64,000 nt of DNA, taken from Streptomyces sp. NBC_01296. Lineage in GTDB: Bacteria; Actinomycetota; Actinomycetes; Streptomycetales; Streptomycetaceae. The stretch's first letter is position 1, and the number at the start of each line of letters is the position of its first letter. Below, one piece after another: positions 51,001 to 58,646 of this stretch. The stretch is taken from contig NZ_CP130720.1 of assembly GCF_035984415.1 (NCBI RefSeq), forward strand, positions 7,502,001 through 7,566,000, given 5' to 3'. The notes under the pieces are model-generated. The model saw only the letters and a list, made by a program, of their open reading frames with translations, made no database searches and was not told the origin of the DNA. Made by a program: the position numbers and the translations under genes.

Positions 51001-51644
51001 GCAGCCCGCGTACGGACGCGCTCGTCAAGCCCGACCCGCAGCGGATCGCGGAGGTCCGCCGCCGGCTCGGCCTGCCCGAGGGCAAGAAGGTCGTCCTCTA
51101 CATGCCGACCTGGCGCGAGAACCGCGAGGGCTGGTCGGGCGGCTACAAGCTCGACCTGCAGATCGACCTGGACGCCGCGCGGCGCGAGCTCGGCGAGGAC
51201 CACGTCCTGCTGGTCCGCGGCCACCACCACGTCACCGAGCAGGTCCGCGACGACGTGCGCGACGGCTTCGTCGTGGACGTGTCCCGCTGGCCCGACGCGA
51301 CGGACCTGCTCCTCGTCGCCGACGTGCTGATCTCGGACTACTCCTCGGCGCTGTTCGACTTCGCGCTCACCGACCGGCCGATCCTGCTCTTCACGTACGA
51401 CATGGAGCACTACCGGACCACGCTGCGCGGCTTCAACTTCGACCTGGCGCAGAAGGCCCCCGGCCCGCTGCTGGCGGATTCGGCGAGCCTGATCGAGGCC
51501 GTGCGGGGCGCGGATTCGGTCGGGGCGCAGTACAAGGAGGCGCGGGCCGCGTTCCGCGCCGAGTTCTGCGACCTGGACGACGGCGGCGCCGCCGAGCGCG
51601 TCGTCGACCGGATGCTGGGCATGGCGGCCAAGCCCGCGGTGTGA
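48063..51644 (+). CDS. Bifunctional glycosyltransferase family 2 / CDP-glycerol glycerophosphotransferase (TagF-like)
   Basis: Predicted 1193-residue cytoplasmic enzyme that would sit at the inner membrane face. The N-terminal GT2 domain (1-230) starts LSIVVPVYNVELYLDECLESIAAQTF and contains LVDDGSTD and FVDSDDTMPD. A central region (about 340-800) is beta-rich. The C-terminal domain from about 830 carries VYDTFQGNGAGDSPRAIHEELLRRGEKLDHVWLVRDG, VVQTWHGTPIKEIGHD near 915 and LISDYSSALFDFALTDRPILLFTYDMEHY near 1085, which are hallmarks of TagB/TagF polymerases. It probably elongates a teichoic-acid-like wall polymer. The leader has CTGGAG before the ATG and a candidate promoter. No other tag genes are near. 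A short duplication (GCGGTGTGAGC) repeats across its stop codon. Confidence 0.9.
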   Translation: MPPRLSIVVPVYNVELYLDECLESIAAQTFDDFECILVDDGSTDTSAVIAKAFAARDKRFRVVMQDNAGLGAARNVGARHASKDSEYLAFVDSDDTMPDYAYERLIAALDETGSDFAGGNVKRFRSVGMQQSWGHRAAFTKTQLKTHISKFPALVTDRTAWNKVYRRSFWDEHGFQYPEGILYEDAPVSIPAHYFASSVDVISDCVYHWRVRETGERSITQRSTDPVSLIDRVTSVRLVREALKAKEGAKYVRYLRDYDYNVLSEELPLIYKYVGEGGADFRAAFVKEVGGLVREIGTGPWSALTVADRLKAYLAREGRVEDFIALTQHQSDYSYSVPVKGLARPQADYPFLHGRPPVPAKILTLGPRERRVVSRLEQAVWSDGKLLLRGYALPGHLGAESRLGSRKVLVFREGGKRRRTVVSTRTVASPMATVNSPHLALRHADWAGFTAVVDPTVFQTGGKWNDGIWTTSIAVTGAGGLHRARLKGGESDTGQNPPAHWVAPDVRIVPNSTGALTIQVEVVRARALDVRPAGDDAVEVTGELAAAIGADATLRAEHVSTGTVLTFPLETAAAGGAGRIPFSVRVPLAELAAVPDAACEPGEWTPEPWSLTIVGADGADHRLVHDERGGFAGLVVPLTGGDTGRALFAKRGNTGHLTLSVQPSPPLVDSVATQDGTVTLKGRLVAPTDEPYELVLHDAHGTEFSYPVTRDGDRFESSFEPVLPEAYAGRTPLPQGRWWPTLRPFAQGGTTAGLLGVDRGAPVQFAPSALHAGPHALTVEGRRMRVEARFYDRMVLVADPLLSPHDRSRYAQRVTRFETYPAQRALPVKDIVVYDTFQGNGAGDSPRAIHEELLRRGEKLDHVWLVRDGRAEVPATARAVQYDSVEAWEVLARARYYVVNDNVPRRFQRRAGQIVVQTWHGTPIKEIGHDFIHDYYTSPEILEGLEHDSAQWSLLASPSSYATPLLKRALGYQGEVIESGSPRTDALVKPDPQRIAEVRRRLGLPEGKKVVLYMPTWRENREGWSGGYKLDLQIDLDAARRELGEDHVLLVRGHHHVTEQVRDDVRDGFVVDVSRWPDATDLLLVADVLISDYSSALFDFALTDRPILLFTYDMEHYRTTLRGFNFDLAQKAPGPLLADSASLIEAVRGADSVGAQYKEARAAFRAEFCDLDDGGAAERVVDRMLGMAAKPAV

Positions 51645-51695
51645 GCTGCAGGCCTGCGGTGTGAGCCGTAGGAGTGGATTCAGGACGCGTTACGG

Positions 51696-51738
51696 ACCGG
51701 CCCCGGGCCCACCGATGAATTTCGGGCCCGGGGCCGGT
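51696..51738 (+). terminator. Strong hairpin after the TagF-like gene
   Basis: ACCGGCCCCGGGCCC and GGGCCCGGGGCCGGT form a perfect 15-bp stem around a 13-base loop. Confidence 0.75.
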
Positions 51739-51801
51739 CTGTATGGGAGCGAGACGGTGCCCACCGCACGGACTCGACCACGCACCCGCCTGGAGGCAGT
51801 C

Positions 51802-52287
51802 ATGAGCAGCAGCAACGGATTCACCACGTGCCTGTGGTTCGACGGCAATGCGGAGGCCGCCGCCGACTACTACGTGTCCGTCTTCAAGGACGGGAAGATC
51901 GGGCGGACCGGCTACTACAACGAGGCGGGGCCGGGCACGGCCGGTGACGTGATGGTCGTCGAGTTCGAGATCAACGGCCAGAAGTTCGTCGGCCTCAACG
52001 GCGGTCCGCAGTTCCCCTTCACCGAGGCGATCTCGTTCCAGATCCACTGCGGCGACGAGGCGGAGTCGGACTACTACTACGACGAGCTGACGAAGGACGG
52101 CGGCCAGGAGTCCGCGTGCGGCTGGGTCAAGGACAAGTTCGGGGTGTCCTGGCAGGTCGTCCCGGCCGGCGCCATCGACCTGGTCACCGACCCGGACCCG
52201 GGGCGGGCCGCCCGTGCCACCGCGGCCATGATGAAGATGAAGAAGCTGGACGTGGCGGAAATGCGCCGGGCGGCCGACGCGGTGTAA
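51802..52287 (+). CDS. VOC-family protein (PhnB/3-demethylubiquinone methyltransferase-like)
   Basis: Predicted 161 residues; GGAGG six bases before the ATG. The sequence TTCLWFDGNAEAAADYYVSVFKDGKIGRTGYYNEAGPGTAGDVMVVEFEINGQKFVGLNGGPQFPFTEAISFQI fits the PhnB-like branch of the vicinal-oxygen-chelate fold, and KDKFGVSWQVVPAGAIDLV completes it. Function unknown; members are small cytoplasmic enzymes or binding proteins. It is convergent with the sirtuin. Confidence 0.85.
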   Translation: MSSSNGFTTCLWFDGNAEAAADYYVSVFKDGKIGRTGYYNEAGPGTAGDVMVVEFEINGQKFVGLNGGPQFPFTEAISFQIHCGDEAESDYYYDELTKDGGQESACGWVKDKFGVSWQVVPAGAIDLVTDPDPGRAARATAAMMKMKKLDVAEMRRAADAV

Positions 52288-52337
52288 CAGGGCTCCGGCC
52301 GGCCCGAAGAAGAGCTCCGGCGTACCCGGGCCGAGGC

Positions 52338-53081
52338 CTAGGCTGTCGCCCGGCCGAGGTTGCCGATCCGGGCCAGCAGGGCCGGGAGGGCCGTTCCGAT
52401 CGGCTCGCGGATCACCTCGTCGGCGAGCGGGTCGTACGGGGTCTCCTCGGCGTTCACGATGATCAGGCGGGCCCCCGCCTCGGCGGCCATCCCGGCCAGC
52501 GAGGCGGCGGGCTGTACCTGGAGCGTGGTCCCGACGGCGATGAACACGTGTGCGCCCTTGGCCACGGCCACGGCCTGCCGCAGCACCTCGGGGTCGAGCC
52601 GCTCGCCGAACATCACGGTCGCCGACTTGAGGATCCCGCCGCAGGCCAGACAGGCCGGATCCGGCTCCCCCGCGGCGACCCGGGCCAGCGCCTCGTCCAT
52701 TCCCGACCGGGCGTGGCAGGCCGTGCAGACCACCGCCCGCGCGGTCCCGTGCAGCTCGAACACCTTGCGCGGCGGCATCCCGGCGAGCTGGTGCAGCCCG
52801 TCCACGTTCTGCGTGATCACCCGAACCGGGGTGCCGCCTCGCTCCAGCGCGGCCACGGCCAGATGCGCGGCATTCGGCCGCGCCCCGAGGGCGCCGACCT
52901 CGGCGCGCATCTGCCAGGAGCGGCGCCGGATCTCCGGATCCGCCATGTAGTACTCGTACGTCACGAGCTTTTCGGCCTCGGGATCACGGCGCCACAACCC
53001 CTGCGGCCCCCGGTAGTCCGGAATCCCGGAGTCGGTGGACATCCCGGCCCCACTGAGCACTGCGACAAGCGGCTTCCCCAT
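52338..53081 (-). CDS. cobB: NAD-dependent protein deacylase (Sir2 family)
   Basis: Predicted 247 residues. GAGMSTDSGIPDYRG near residue 11 binds NAD, TQNVDGLH near 90 follows, and ELHGTARAVVCTACHAR near 109 carries the catalytic His. Two zinc Cys pairs, CTAC and CLAC near 119 and 144, complete the site. GTTLQVQPAASLAGMA and the final Asn residues are also as expected. It removes acetyl or longer acyl groups from lysines, for example on acetyl-CoA synthetase, and so may tune the acyl-CoA ligases in this genome. No partner acetyltransferase is beside it, although a GNAT gene is 0.6 kb away. Confidence 0.9.
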   Translation of the reverse strand: MGKPLVAVLSGAGMSTDSGIPDYRGPQGLWRRDPEAEKLVTYEYYMADPEIRRRSWQMRAEVGALGARPNAAHLAVAALERGGTPVRVITQNVDGLHQLAGMPPRKVFELHGTARAVVCTACHARSGMDEALARVAAGEPDPACLACGGILKSATVMFGERLDPEVLRQAVAVAKGAHVFIAVGTTLQVQPAASLAGMAAEAGARLIIVNAEETPYDPLADEVIREPIGTALPALLARIGNLGRATA

Positions 53082-53230
53082 GCCCCGACCCTACGTACGA
53101 CCGGTACGGGCCCGCGACTGGATTGTCTTCGTCCGAGAGGGTCGTTTCTGCGGTGAATCCCGCCCCCCACAGGAGTGAGTTCCGCGGTCCACCCCTGCCC
53201 GCGAAGACCCGCGGCGGTTACACATCCCGC

Positions 53231-53656
53231 ATGAAGATCATGCCGTACAGCCTCGGTGCCCTGCTGCTGCCCTTGCTCGCGCTGCCGGCCCCGACCACCG
53301 CCGTCGCCGACCCCGCCCCGGTCGAAGTCCGCCACCGGCACAACGCCGCCGAGATCAGTGCCTTCCTCGCCTCCTTCTACGGCCACCACGGCCCCTCCCC
53401 GCACGACCGCGACCAGCGCGTCTCGCAGCAGCTCAAGGACAAGCAGGCACACATCCCGGACTCCGACGTCCTGCTCTGCTCCCGGAACGAGCCCTGGGAC
53501 ATCGCCGTCGGCCCGGTCACCGTCGCCCAGTCGGCCGGCGTCGGCTGGGCCACCGTCACCACCCACTGGAGCGCGGACAGCACCGACACGTTCACGGCGT
53601 ACGTGCGGCTCGACTCCCGGCCGATCAAGCTCGACGATGTGATCTGCGCGGGCTGA
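53231..53656 (+). CDS. Small secreted protein of unknown function
   Basis: Predicted 141 residues. The N-terminus (MKIMPYSLGALLLPLLALPAPTTAVA) is a signal peptide, so the mature protein is about 115 residues. It contains NAAEISAFLASFYGHHGPSPHDRDQRVSQQL and two Cys residues (CSRNEPW; the final CAG) that may form a disulfide. I recognise no family. The start at 53231 is chosen for the signal peptide; the frame is open to 53123. It is followed after 32 bp by the GNAT gene. Confidence 0.68.
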   Translation: MKIMPYSLGALLLPLLALPAPTTAVADPAPVEVRHRHNAAEISAFLASFYGHHGPSPHDRDQRVSQQLKDKQAHIPDSDVLLCSRNEPWDIAVGPVTVAQSAGVGWATVTTHWSADSTDTFTAYVRLDSRPIKLDDVICAG

Positions 53657-53688
53657 CCGCCCGTACCCCGTCTGGTACAACACCGGAC

Positions 53689-54561
53689 ATGACGGGATTC
53701 GAGATCACCGGCGCGAGCGCCGCCGACATGGAAATGATCCGTACCTGGGCCGACGAGGAAGGGTGGAACCCGGGCGACTCCGACCGGTTCGCTTTCGCGG
53801 TCGCCGATCCGGCCGGTTTCCTCGTCGGCCGGATCGACGGTGAACCCGTGGCCTGCATCTCGGCCGTGCGCTACGGGTCCGCCTTCGGGTTCATCGGCTT
53901 CTACATCGCCCGCCCCGCCTTCCGCGGGCAGGGTTACGGGATCCGGCTGTGGCACGCCGGGATGGAGCGGCTCGACGGGCGGCTCGTCGGCCTGGACGGA
54001 GTCGTCGACCAGCAGGACAACTACCGCAAGTCCGGGTTCCGTTCGGCCTGGAACAATGTCCGGTACGAGGGCGTCCCACGCATGAACGGCGCAGGCGCAG
54101 GCGCAGGCGCAGGCGCGGACGGGGCCGGGGCCGAGGTGGTCGACGCCGCCTCGCTCCCCTTCGGGCAGCTGGCCGCCTACGACCGCCGGTTCTTCCCCGC
54201 GTCGCGCGACGCCTTCCTGGCCGCCTGGACCGGCCTGCCCGGCCGCACCGCCCTCGCCGCCGTCCGCGACGGGCGGATCGAGGGCCTCGGTGTGATCCGC
54301 CCGTGCAGCGGGGCCTCCCGGATCGGCCCGCTGTACGCCTCCACCCCGGGTATCGCGGCCGCCCTGCTGCACCGGCTCGCGGAGCACAGCCCCGACGGGG
54401 CGGTCGCCGTGGACGTGCCCGACGCCCATCCGGCGGCCACCGCCCTGCTGGCCGGACTGGGGCTGGCCCCTTCCTTCGAGGCCGCCCGGATGTACACCGG
54501 CCCTGCCCCGGAGGTCGAGCTGGCCGGGATGTACGGGGTGACGAGCCTCGAACTGGGCTGA
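53689..54561 (+). CDS. GNAT acetyltransferase with a second C-terminal domain
   Basis: Predicted 290 residues. The N-terminal GNAT domain (1-130) contains FGFIGFYIARPAFRGQGYGIRLWHAGMERL, in which RGQGYG is the acetyl-CoA pyrophosphate loop. A simple-sequence linker of (Gly-Ala)n near residues 134-142, encoded by GCAGGC repeats, leads to a DUF1248-like second domain (145-290) ending GVTSLELG. Such two-domain GNATs act on small molecules or on proteins; the substrate is unknown. Start ATG at 53689. The repeat tract could vary in length by slippage without breaking the protein. Confidence 0.85.
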   Translation: MTGFEITGASAADMEMIRTWADEEGWNPGDSDRFAFAVADPAGFLVGRIDGEPVACISAVRYGSAFGFIGFYIARPAFRGQGYGIRLWHAGMERLDGRLVGLDGVVDQQDNYRKSGFRSAWNNVRYEGVPRMNGAGAGAGAGADGAGAEVVDAASLPFGQLAAYDRRFFPASRDAFLAAWTGLPGRTALAAVRDGRIEGLGVIRPCSGASRIGPLYASTPGIAAALLHRLAEHSPDGAVAVDVPDAHPAATALLAGLGLAPSFEAARMYTGPAPEVELAGMYGVTSLELG

Positions 54562-54589
54562 GGGGCGCGCGGTCTGACGGGTCGGCGGA

Positions 54590-54621
54590 CCGGCGGGGTG
54601 CTGGGCCGGCGGGGTGCCGGG
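54590..54621. repeat. Tandem 16-bp repeat
   Basis: CCGGCGGGGTGC(T/C)GGG occurs twice without a gap in the short space between the GNAT gene and the protease inhibitor gene. Confidence 0.7.
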
Positions 54622-54648
54622 CATGAGGCGGGATGCCGGACGGCGGTC

Positions 54649-54679
54649 GCACGACGCCGCCCGGCCGGTCGCGTCGTGC
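54649..54679 (-). terminator. Terminator of the protease inhibitor gene
   Basis: GCACGACGC (54649-54657) pairs with GCGTCGTGC (54671-54679). It lies five bases beyond the inhibitor stop on the minus strand. Confidence 0.55.
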
Positions 54680-54683
54680 CGGG

Positions 54684-55127
54684 TCAGAAGCCGAACAGGG
54701 CGCCGCTGGTGTGCCGCAGGCCGCAGGGGTTGCCGAAGGTGTACGAGTAGTTCAGCCGGCGGCCCTGCCACACCCCGACGGCGGTGACCGTCATCGGGTT
54801 CCACTCCCTGGTGCAGTCGACGCCGGCGCCCGGCGCCGCGACCGCGTCCAACTCGTGCGAGTTCGCCCGCAGGTCGGCACACGCGGCGGCCGGGGACGGG
54901 TGCGTCCCGCCCGGGGCCGGCGCACAGACGAGCGTCACCGCACGCAGCACCGTGCCGTGCGTCGTGTCCTCCCCGGCCGTGATGCTCAGGACGAGGGCGG
55001 ACGGCGCGTACAGGCTCTCCGCACCGGACGGTGCGGCGTCGGCAGCTCCGGGCCAGGCCAGGGCCGTGAGAGCGGTGAGCGCCATGGCGGCGGAACCGAG
55101 GCCGAGACCCTTTGCGATGGACCGCAT
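54684..55127 (-). CDS. Subtilisin inhibitor-like (SSI) secreted protein
   Basis: Predicted 147-residue precursor from the ATG at 55127, GGGAG seven bases upstream. The signal peptide (MRSIAKGLGLGSAAMALTALTALAWPGAADA) leaves a mature inhibitor of about 115 residues. APSALVLSITAGEDTTHGTVLRAVTLVCAPAPGGTHPSPAAACADLRA is the SSI core. The reactive loop reads CTREWNPM, where Arg is probably P1, so a trypsin-like protease is the expected target, not subtilisin. Two conserved disulfide pairs are present (CAP with CAD, CTR with CGL). SSI proteins control Streptomyces' own extracellular proteases during development. Confidence 0.9.
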   Translation of the reverse strand: MRSIAKGLGLGSAAMALTALTALAWPGAADAAPSGAESLYAPSALVLSITAGEDTTHGTVLRAVTLVCAPAPGGTHPSPAAACADLRANSHELDAVAAPGAGVDCTREWNPMTVTAVGVWQGRRLNYSYTFGNPCGLRHTSGALFGF

Positions 55128-55321
55128 TTCGAACTCCCTTGAGTGGTTGCTTCGGATAGCGGACAGGAGTCTTGCCGACACGGACCGTGAACGCCCGTCC
55201 GTATGGCCATTTCTCGTCACGGATCGTAAGCGAATGTATGCAGACCGCAGCCGTGTGAGGGGTGTTGACCTGTGGGGGAGCAGGCCGCCGAATCGGCCGA
55301 ACACACGCGCTGAAACATTCC

Positions 55322-55345
55322 GGGGGCGGGTCCGGACCGGCCCCC
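55322..55345 (-). terminator. Hairpin downstream of the cyclic-nucleotide-binding gene
   Basis: A GGGGGC arm and its GGCCCCC counterpart flank the palindromic core GGTCCGGACC. It is on the 3-prime side of the minus-strand gene ending at 55378. Confidence 0.45.
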
Positions 55346-55377
55346 GGGGGCGGTTTCGGCGTCCTGGGGAGCGTCCG

Positions 55378-55839
55378 CTAGCGGCTCGTCGAGATGCGCG
55401 GGGCGTAGAGGTCGATGAGCCGGGTGCGGGTCTGCTGGAGCCGGAGCGCGAGCACGCGTCCGACCCAGTGGCCGACGGCGGAGCCGAAGGCGGGGTCGGC
55501 GTCCATCAGCATCCGTACGGCCGTCGCGTCGAACTCGTACGAGCGCACCGGGGTCATCGCCTCCGCGCTCAGCTGCCACACGTAGGGCGGGAAGAGCCAG
55601 GACCAGCCCACCAGTTCACCGGGGCCGAGGTTCTCGACGGGGGCGGGCCGGCGGCCGGGCAGGGGGACCTGGAGCGTCACCGTGCCGGAGCGCACGATCC
55701 AGAAGGCCTCGGTGCGGCCGCCCTCCTCGAAGATCGTCGCGCCTTCGGGGAAGTTGACCTCACGGGCCTGTGACATCAGCCGTCCGCGATGTTCGGCGGA
55801 GAGGACGGCGGCGATTCGGATGGGGGAAGGTGTGCTCAC
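55378..55839 (-). CDS. Cyclic-nucleotide-binding domain protein without DNA-binding domain
   Basis: Predicted 153 residues from a GTG at 55839. The pattern REVNFPEGATIFEEGGRTEAFWIVRSGTVTLQVPLPGRRPAPVENLGPGELVGWSWLFPPYVWQLSAEAMTPVRSYEFDATAV is a complete Crp-type ligand domain. The Crp winged helix that would normally follow is absent; after a helix (LALRLQQTRTRLIDLYAP) the protein ends. Such stand-alone domains are usually sensors or dimer partners. No cyclase gene is near. Confidence 0.83.
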   Translation of the reverse strand: MSTPSPIRIAAVLSAEHRGRLMSQAREVNFPEGATIFEEGGRTEAFWIVRSGTVTLQVPLPGRRPAPVENLGPGELVGWSWLFPPYVWQLSAEAMTPVRSYEFDATAVRMLMDADPAFGSAVGHWVGRVLALRLQQTRTRLIDLYAPRISTSR

Positions 55840-56037
55840 GACGGCCTCCGATCAGGGCCCCCCACTACCCCCAGTGTCGCCGACGCCCGTACGAATGCGG
55901 GCGCGGCGCATCACCCGGTTGTCCGAGTACCCCCGAGGCCGCCCTGCACACGCCCGACGCGGGCATCGCCGACGACTCCCGGAAGTCCTCCGGGGTCACG
56001 GCGAGCGGCCCGTCGGGGCGCTCCTCCCCGTGCAGGG

Positions 56038-56340
56038 TCACTCCTCGGCGCTCGCCTCCAGGCAGGCCAGCTCCATCGCGTCGAGGACCGCCTCGTGGCT
56101 GCGCCGGCTCAGCTCGGCGACGTTCTCGATCTGCGCCGTGGCCCAGGCCGCCAGGGTCATGACCAGGACGCGCAGCCCGTCGGTGCCGTGCTCGGCCAGG
56201 ATCGCGTCGGCGACGATCATCGCGTCCTCGGGAACCTGCTCCGGTGGCTCCAGCCCGGCGAGGCCGCGCAGCATCGTGAGGGTGCGGCGGGAGATCTCCG
56301 GCGTCATCCTCGCCAGCCGCAGGTCCTCTTCTTCGTCCAT
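56038..56340 (-). CDS. Small helical hypothetical protein
   Basis: Predicted 100 residues; GGGAGGGT eight bases before the ATG sets the start. It is acidic at both ends (MDEEEDLRLARM; ACLEASAEE) and entirely helical, with a heptad-like RRTLTMLRGLAGLEPPEQVPEDAMIVADAILAEHG. No domain recognised; no Cys and no signal peptide. Confidence 0.65.
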   Translation of the reverse strand: MDEEEDLRLARMTPEISRRTLTMLRGLAGLEPPEQVPEDAMIVADAILAEHGTDGLRVLVMTLAAWATAQIENVAELSRRSHEAVLDAMELACLEASAEE

Positions 56341-56676
56341 CTGCCCCACCCTCCCGTGCGTTCCCGTCCCCGTGAGGGGCACGGTAGGCGCTGAGGACCC
56401 CGCGCGGGGCTGTTTCGCCAGGGTGACCGCACGTACGGGGCCGGCCCGCATCACCGCCCGCCCCGGCCGGCGACGGGCGTGGGCGTCGGCGGGGCGTCGG
56501 CGGGGCGTCGGCAGGTCGACGGCGGGGCGGCGGGCCGTCGGCGGGGGGTCGGCCGGAAAGTCGGCGCTCCTTTGGGTTCCCTGGACGGCGACCGGCCGGT
56601 AACTTGGCCGCGGCATCCGTCCGTTGCCCGACCGGCCCCGACCGGTCCCGGACGGCCCGACCCCGGCAGGAGTGAC
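56341..56676. other. Intergenic region with 11-bp tandem repeats
   Basis: This 336-bp divergent gap has no supported gene. GGGCGTCGGCG is repeated three times without a gap at 56481-56513 (last copy with one change), and related GTCGGCGGG units continue for another 30 bp. The remainder should contain the promoters of the small helical gene and the GH5 gene. Confidence 0.6.
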
Positions 56677-58584
56677 ATGAAGAGCCTCGTCCGCGCGCTG
56701 TTCGGCGCCCTCCTGCTGCTGGTGGGAGTCCTGCCGGCGGTGGCCGCTCCGGTGCCCGCCCTGGCCGCGCCGGCCGCGTCCGCGGGGGAGGCGTGGGCCC
56801 CGCCGCTGTCCACCCGCGGCCGCTACATCGTCGACGCGAACGGCAACCGGTTCCGCCTCCGCTCCGGCAACTGGGACGGAGCCCAGGGCTCCTGGGGCGG
56901 CTCCGGCGACCGGAACGACCCCGCCACCCACCACAGCGGCCAGGACTCCCACGGCATCCCGATCGGGCTCGACCGGGTGGCGCTGCCCACCCTGCTGGCC
57001 GACTTCCGGGCCCTCGGCCTCAACAGCATCCGGCTGCCCTTCTCCAACGAGATGCTGCGCACCACCGCCCCCGTCCCGGACGCGGCCGTCGCCGCCAACC
57101 CGGCGCTGCGCGGCCGTACCCCGCTCGAGGTCTACGACGCCGTCGTCGCCGCGCTCACGGACGCCGGCTTCGCCGTCATCCTCAACAACCACACCGTCAC
57201 CACCCGCTGGTGCTGCGGACTCGACGGCAACGAGCGCTGGAACAGCGGCCGGTCCACCGCCCAGTGGGCCGACGACTGGGTGTTCCTGGCCCGCCGCTAC
57301 CGCGACAACCCGCGCGTGGTCGGCGCCGACCTCTACAACGAGGTCCGCCGCGACGTGCTCGACGACCCCAACTGGGGGCTGGGCGACAACCACGACTGGC
57401 AGGCCGCCGCCCAGGAGGCCGGCGACCGGATCCTCGCCGAGGCCAACCCGAACCTGCTGATCGTGGTCGAGGGCATCAACTGGACCGGCATCCCCCTGGA
57501 CGGCCTCCCGCACGGCCGCCCCACCCTCACCCCCGTCCGCACCCTGTCCCACACCCTCGTCGTCTCCAACAAGCTGGTGTACTCGGCCCACTTCTACGGG
57601 TACACCGGCCCCCGGCACAGCGGCGCGACCGGCATGGGCGAGACCCACGACCTCCGCTACCAGGACATGAGCCGGGCCCAGCTCGAACAGACCCTCTACG
57701 ACCAGGCCTTCTACGTCTCCGCCGAGACCGGCACCCACTTCACCGCCCCCGTCTGGGTCAGTGAGTTCGGCATCGGCGCCGACGAGACGGGCGCCCTCCC
57801 GCGCGCCTGGTTCCAGAACCTGACCGGCTATCTGACCGCCGTCGACGCCGACTTCGCGTACTGGCCGCTCGTCGGCTGGAGCACCACCGCCCAGGGCGCC
57901 CCGGGCGGCGACTCCTGGGCGATGCTCCGCTACGACGCCTCCGGCCGCCGCTCCGGCGTACTGGACGCGGGCGACTGGCGTACGCAGCCGTGGACCGCGC
58001 TCGCCACCCCCGGGCGCACCGGCCAGATCCCCGTCACCCCCTCCTGGTACCAGCTGACCACCGACCACCGCGACCACAACGCCTCGCTGCGCACGCGGGC
58101 CACCGGTGACTGGGACAGCGGGGCCCGCAAGGCGGTCTGCCCCGACGGCTCCCGGCTGGCCGGACTCGGGCACACGGACGGGCGCGGCCTGTGCAGCACC
58201 TCCGACCTGCGGGCCGCGACGGGCGGGCACACCGTGGTCCGCGACGAGGCGTACGTCCCGGCGGGCGGCGACTGGGCCTCCGGCTACACGAAGTTCCAGT
58301 GCCCGGCGAACCAGTTCCTGATCGGGTACGGCCTGCGGGGCGAGCGCGTCTCGGCCGCCCTGTGCGCGCCGTCCCGGACGGCCCTCCCCGCGGGCGGGCG
58401 CACGCTCTGGTTCGACCGCGGCGACAACCGCCCGCCGGGCGGCCCCGGGGGCGAGTACGCGTACGGCGACTACAAGGGCCAGTGCCTGCCCACCGAGTAC
58501 GCGGCGGGCATCGCCTTCACCACCCGCGCGGCCTCCCGCCCGGGCCCGGCGGCGCTCCTGTGCCGCCCGCTGCCGTCCGCCTGA
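56677..58584 (+). CDS. Secreted GH5-family glycoside hydrolase with triplicated cysteine module
   Basis: Predicted 635 residues; CAGGAG six bases before the ATG. A signal peptide (KSLVRALFGALLLLVGVLPAVA) leads to a TIM barrel of the cellulase/mannanase GH5 clan. SIRLPFSNEML near 126, VGADLYNEVRRDV near 218 (acid/base Glu in YNE) and PVWVSEFGIGAD near 357 (nucleophile Glu) are the active-site strands. The substrate is a beta-glycan, not specified. From about residue 455 a non-catalytic part carries three related segments of the form GDW/GEY..G..K..C..(G)..(R)..C, at about 480, 528 and 590. They are rich in Cys and Gly and could bind polysaccharide. The protein is extracellular. Confidence 0.85.
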   Translation: MKSLVRALFGALLLLVGVLPAVAAPVPALAAPAASAGEAWAPPLSTRGRYIVDANGNRFRLRSGNWDGAQGSWGGSGDRNDPATHHSGQDSHGIPIGLDRVALPTLLADFRALGLNSIRLPFSNEMLRTTAPVPDAAVAANPALRGRTPLEVYDAVVAALTDAGFAVILNNHTVTTRWCCGLDGNERWNSGRSTAQWADDWVFLARRYRDNPRVVGADLYNEVRRDVLDDPNWGLGDNHDWQAAAQEAGDRILAEANPNLLIVVEGINWTGIPLDGLPHGRPTLTPVRTLSHTLVVSNKLVYSAHFYGYTGPRHSGATGMGETHDLRYQDMSRAQLEQTLYDQAFYVSAETGTHFTAPVWVSEFGIGADETGALPRAWFQNLTGYLTAVDADFAYWPLVGWSTTAQGAPGGDSWAMLRYDASGRRSGVLDAGDWRTQPWTALATPGRTGQIPVTPSWYQLTTDHRDHNASLRTRATGDWDSGARKAVCPDGSRLAGLGHTDGRGLCSTSDLRAATGGHTVVRDEAYVPAGGDWASGYTKFQCPANQFLIGYGLRGERVSAALCAPSRTALPAGGRTLWFDRGDNRPPGGPGGEYAYGDYKGQCLPTEYAAGIAFTTRAASRPGPAALLCRPLPSA

Positions 58585-58646
58585 CCCGTCCGTCCACGAG
58601 GGCGGCGCCTTCCACGAGACGGGCGACGTCGGCGGCGTCGGCGATG

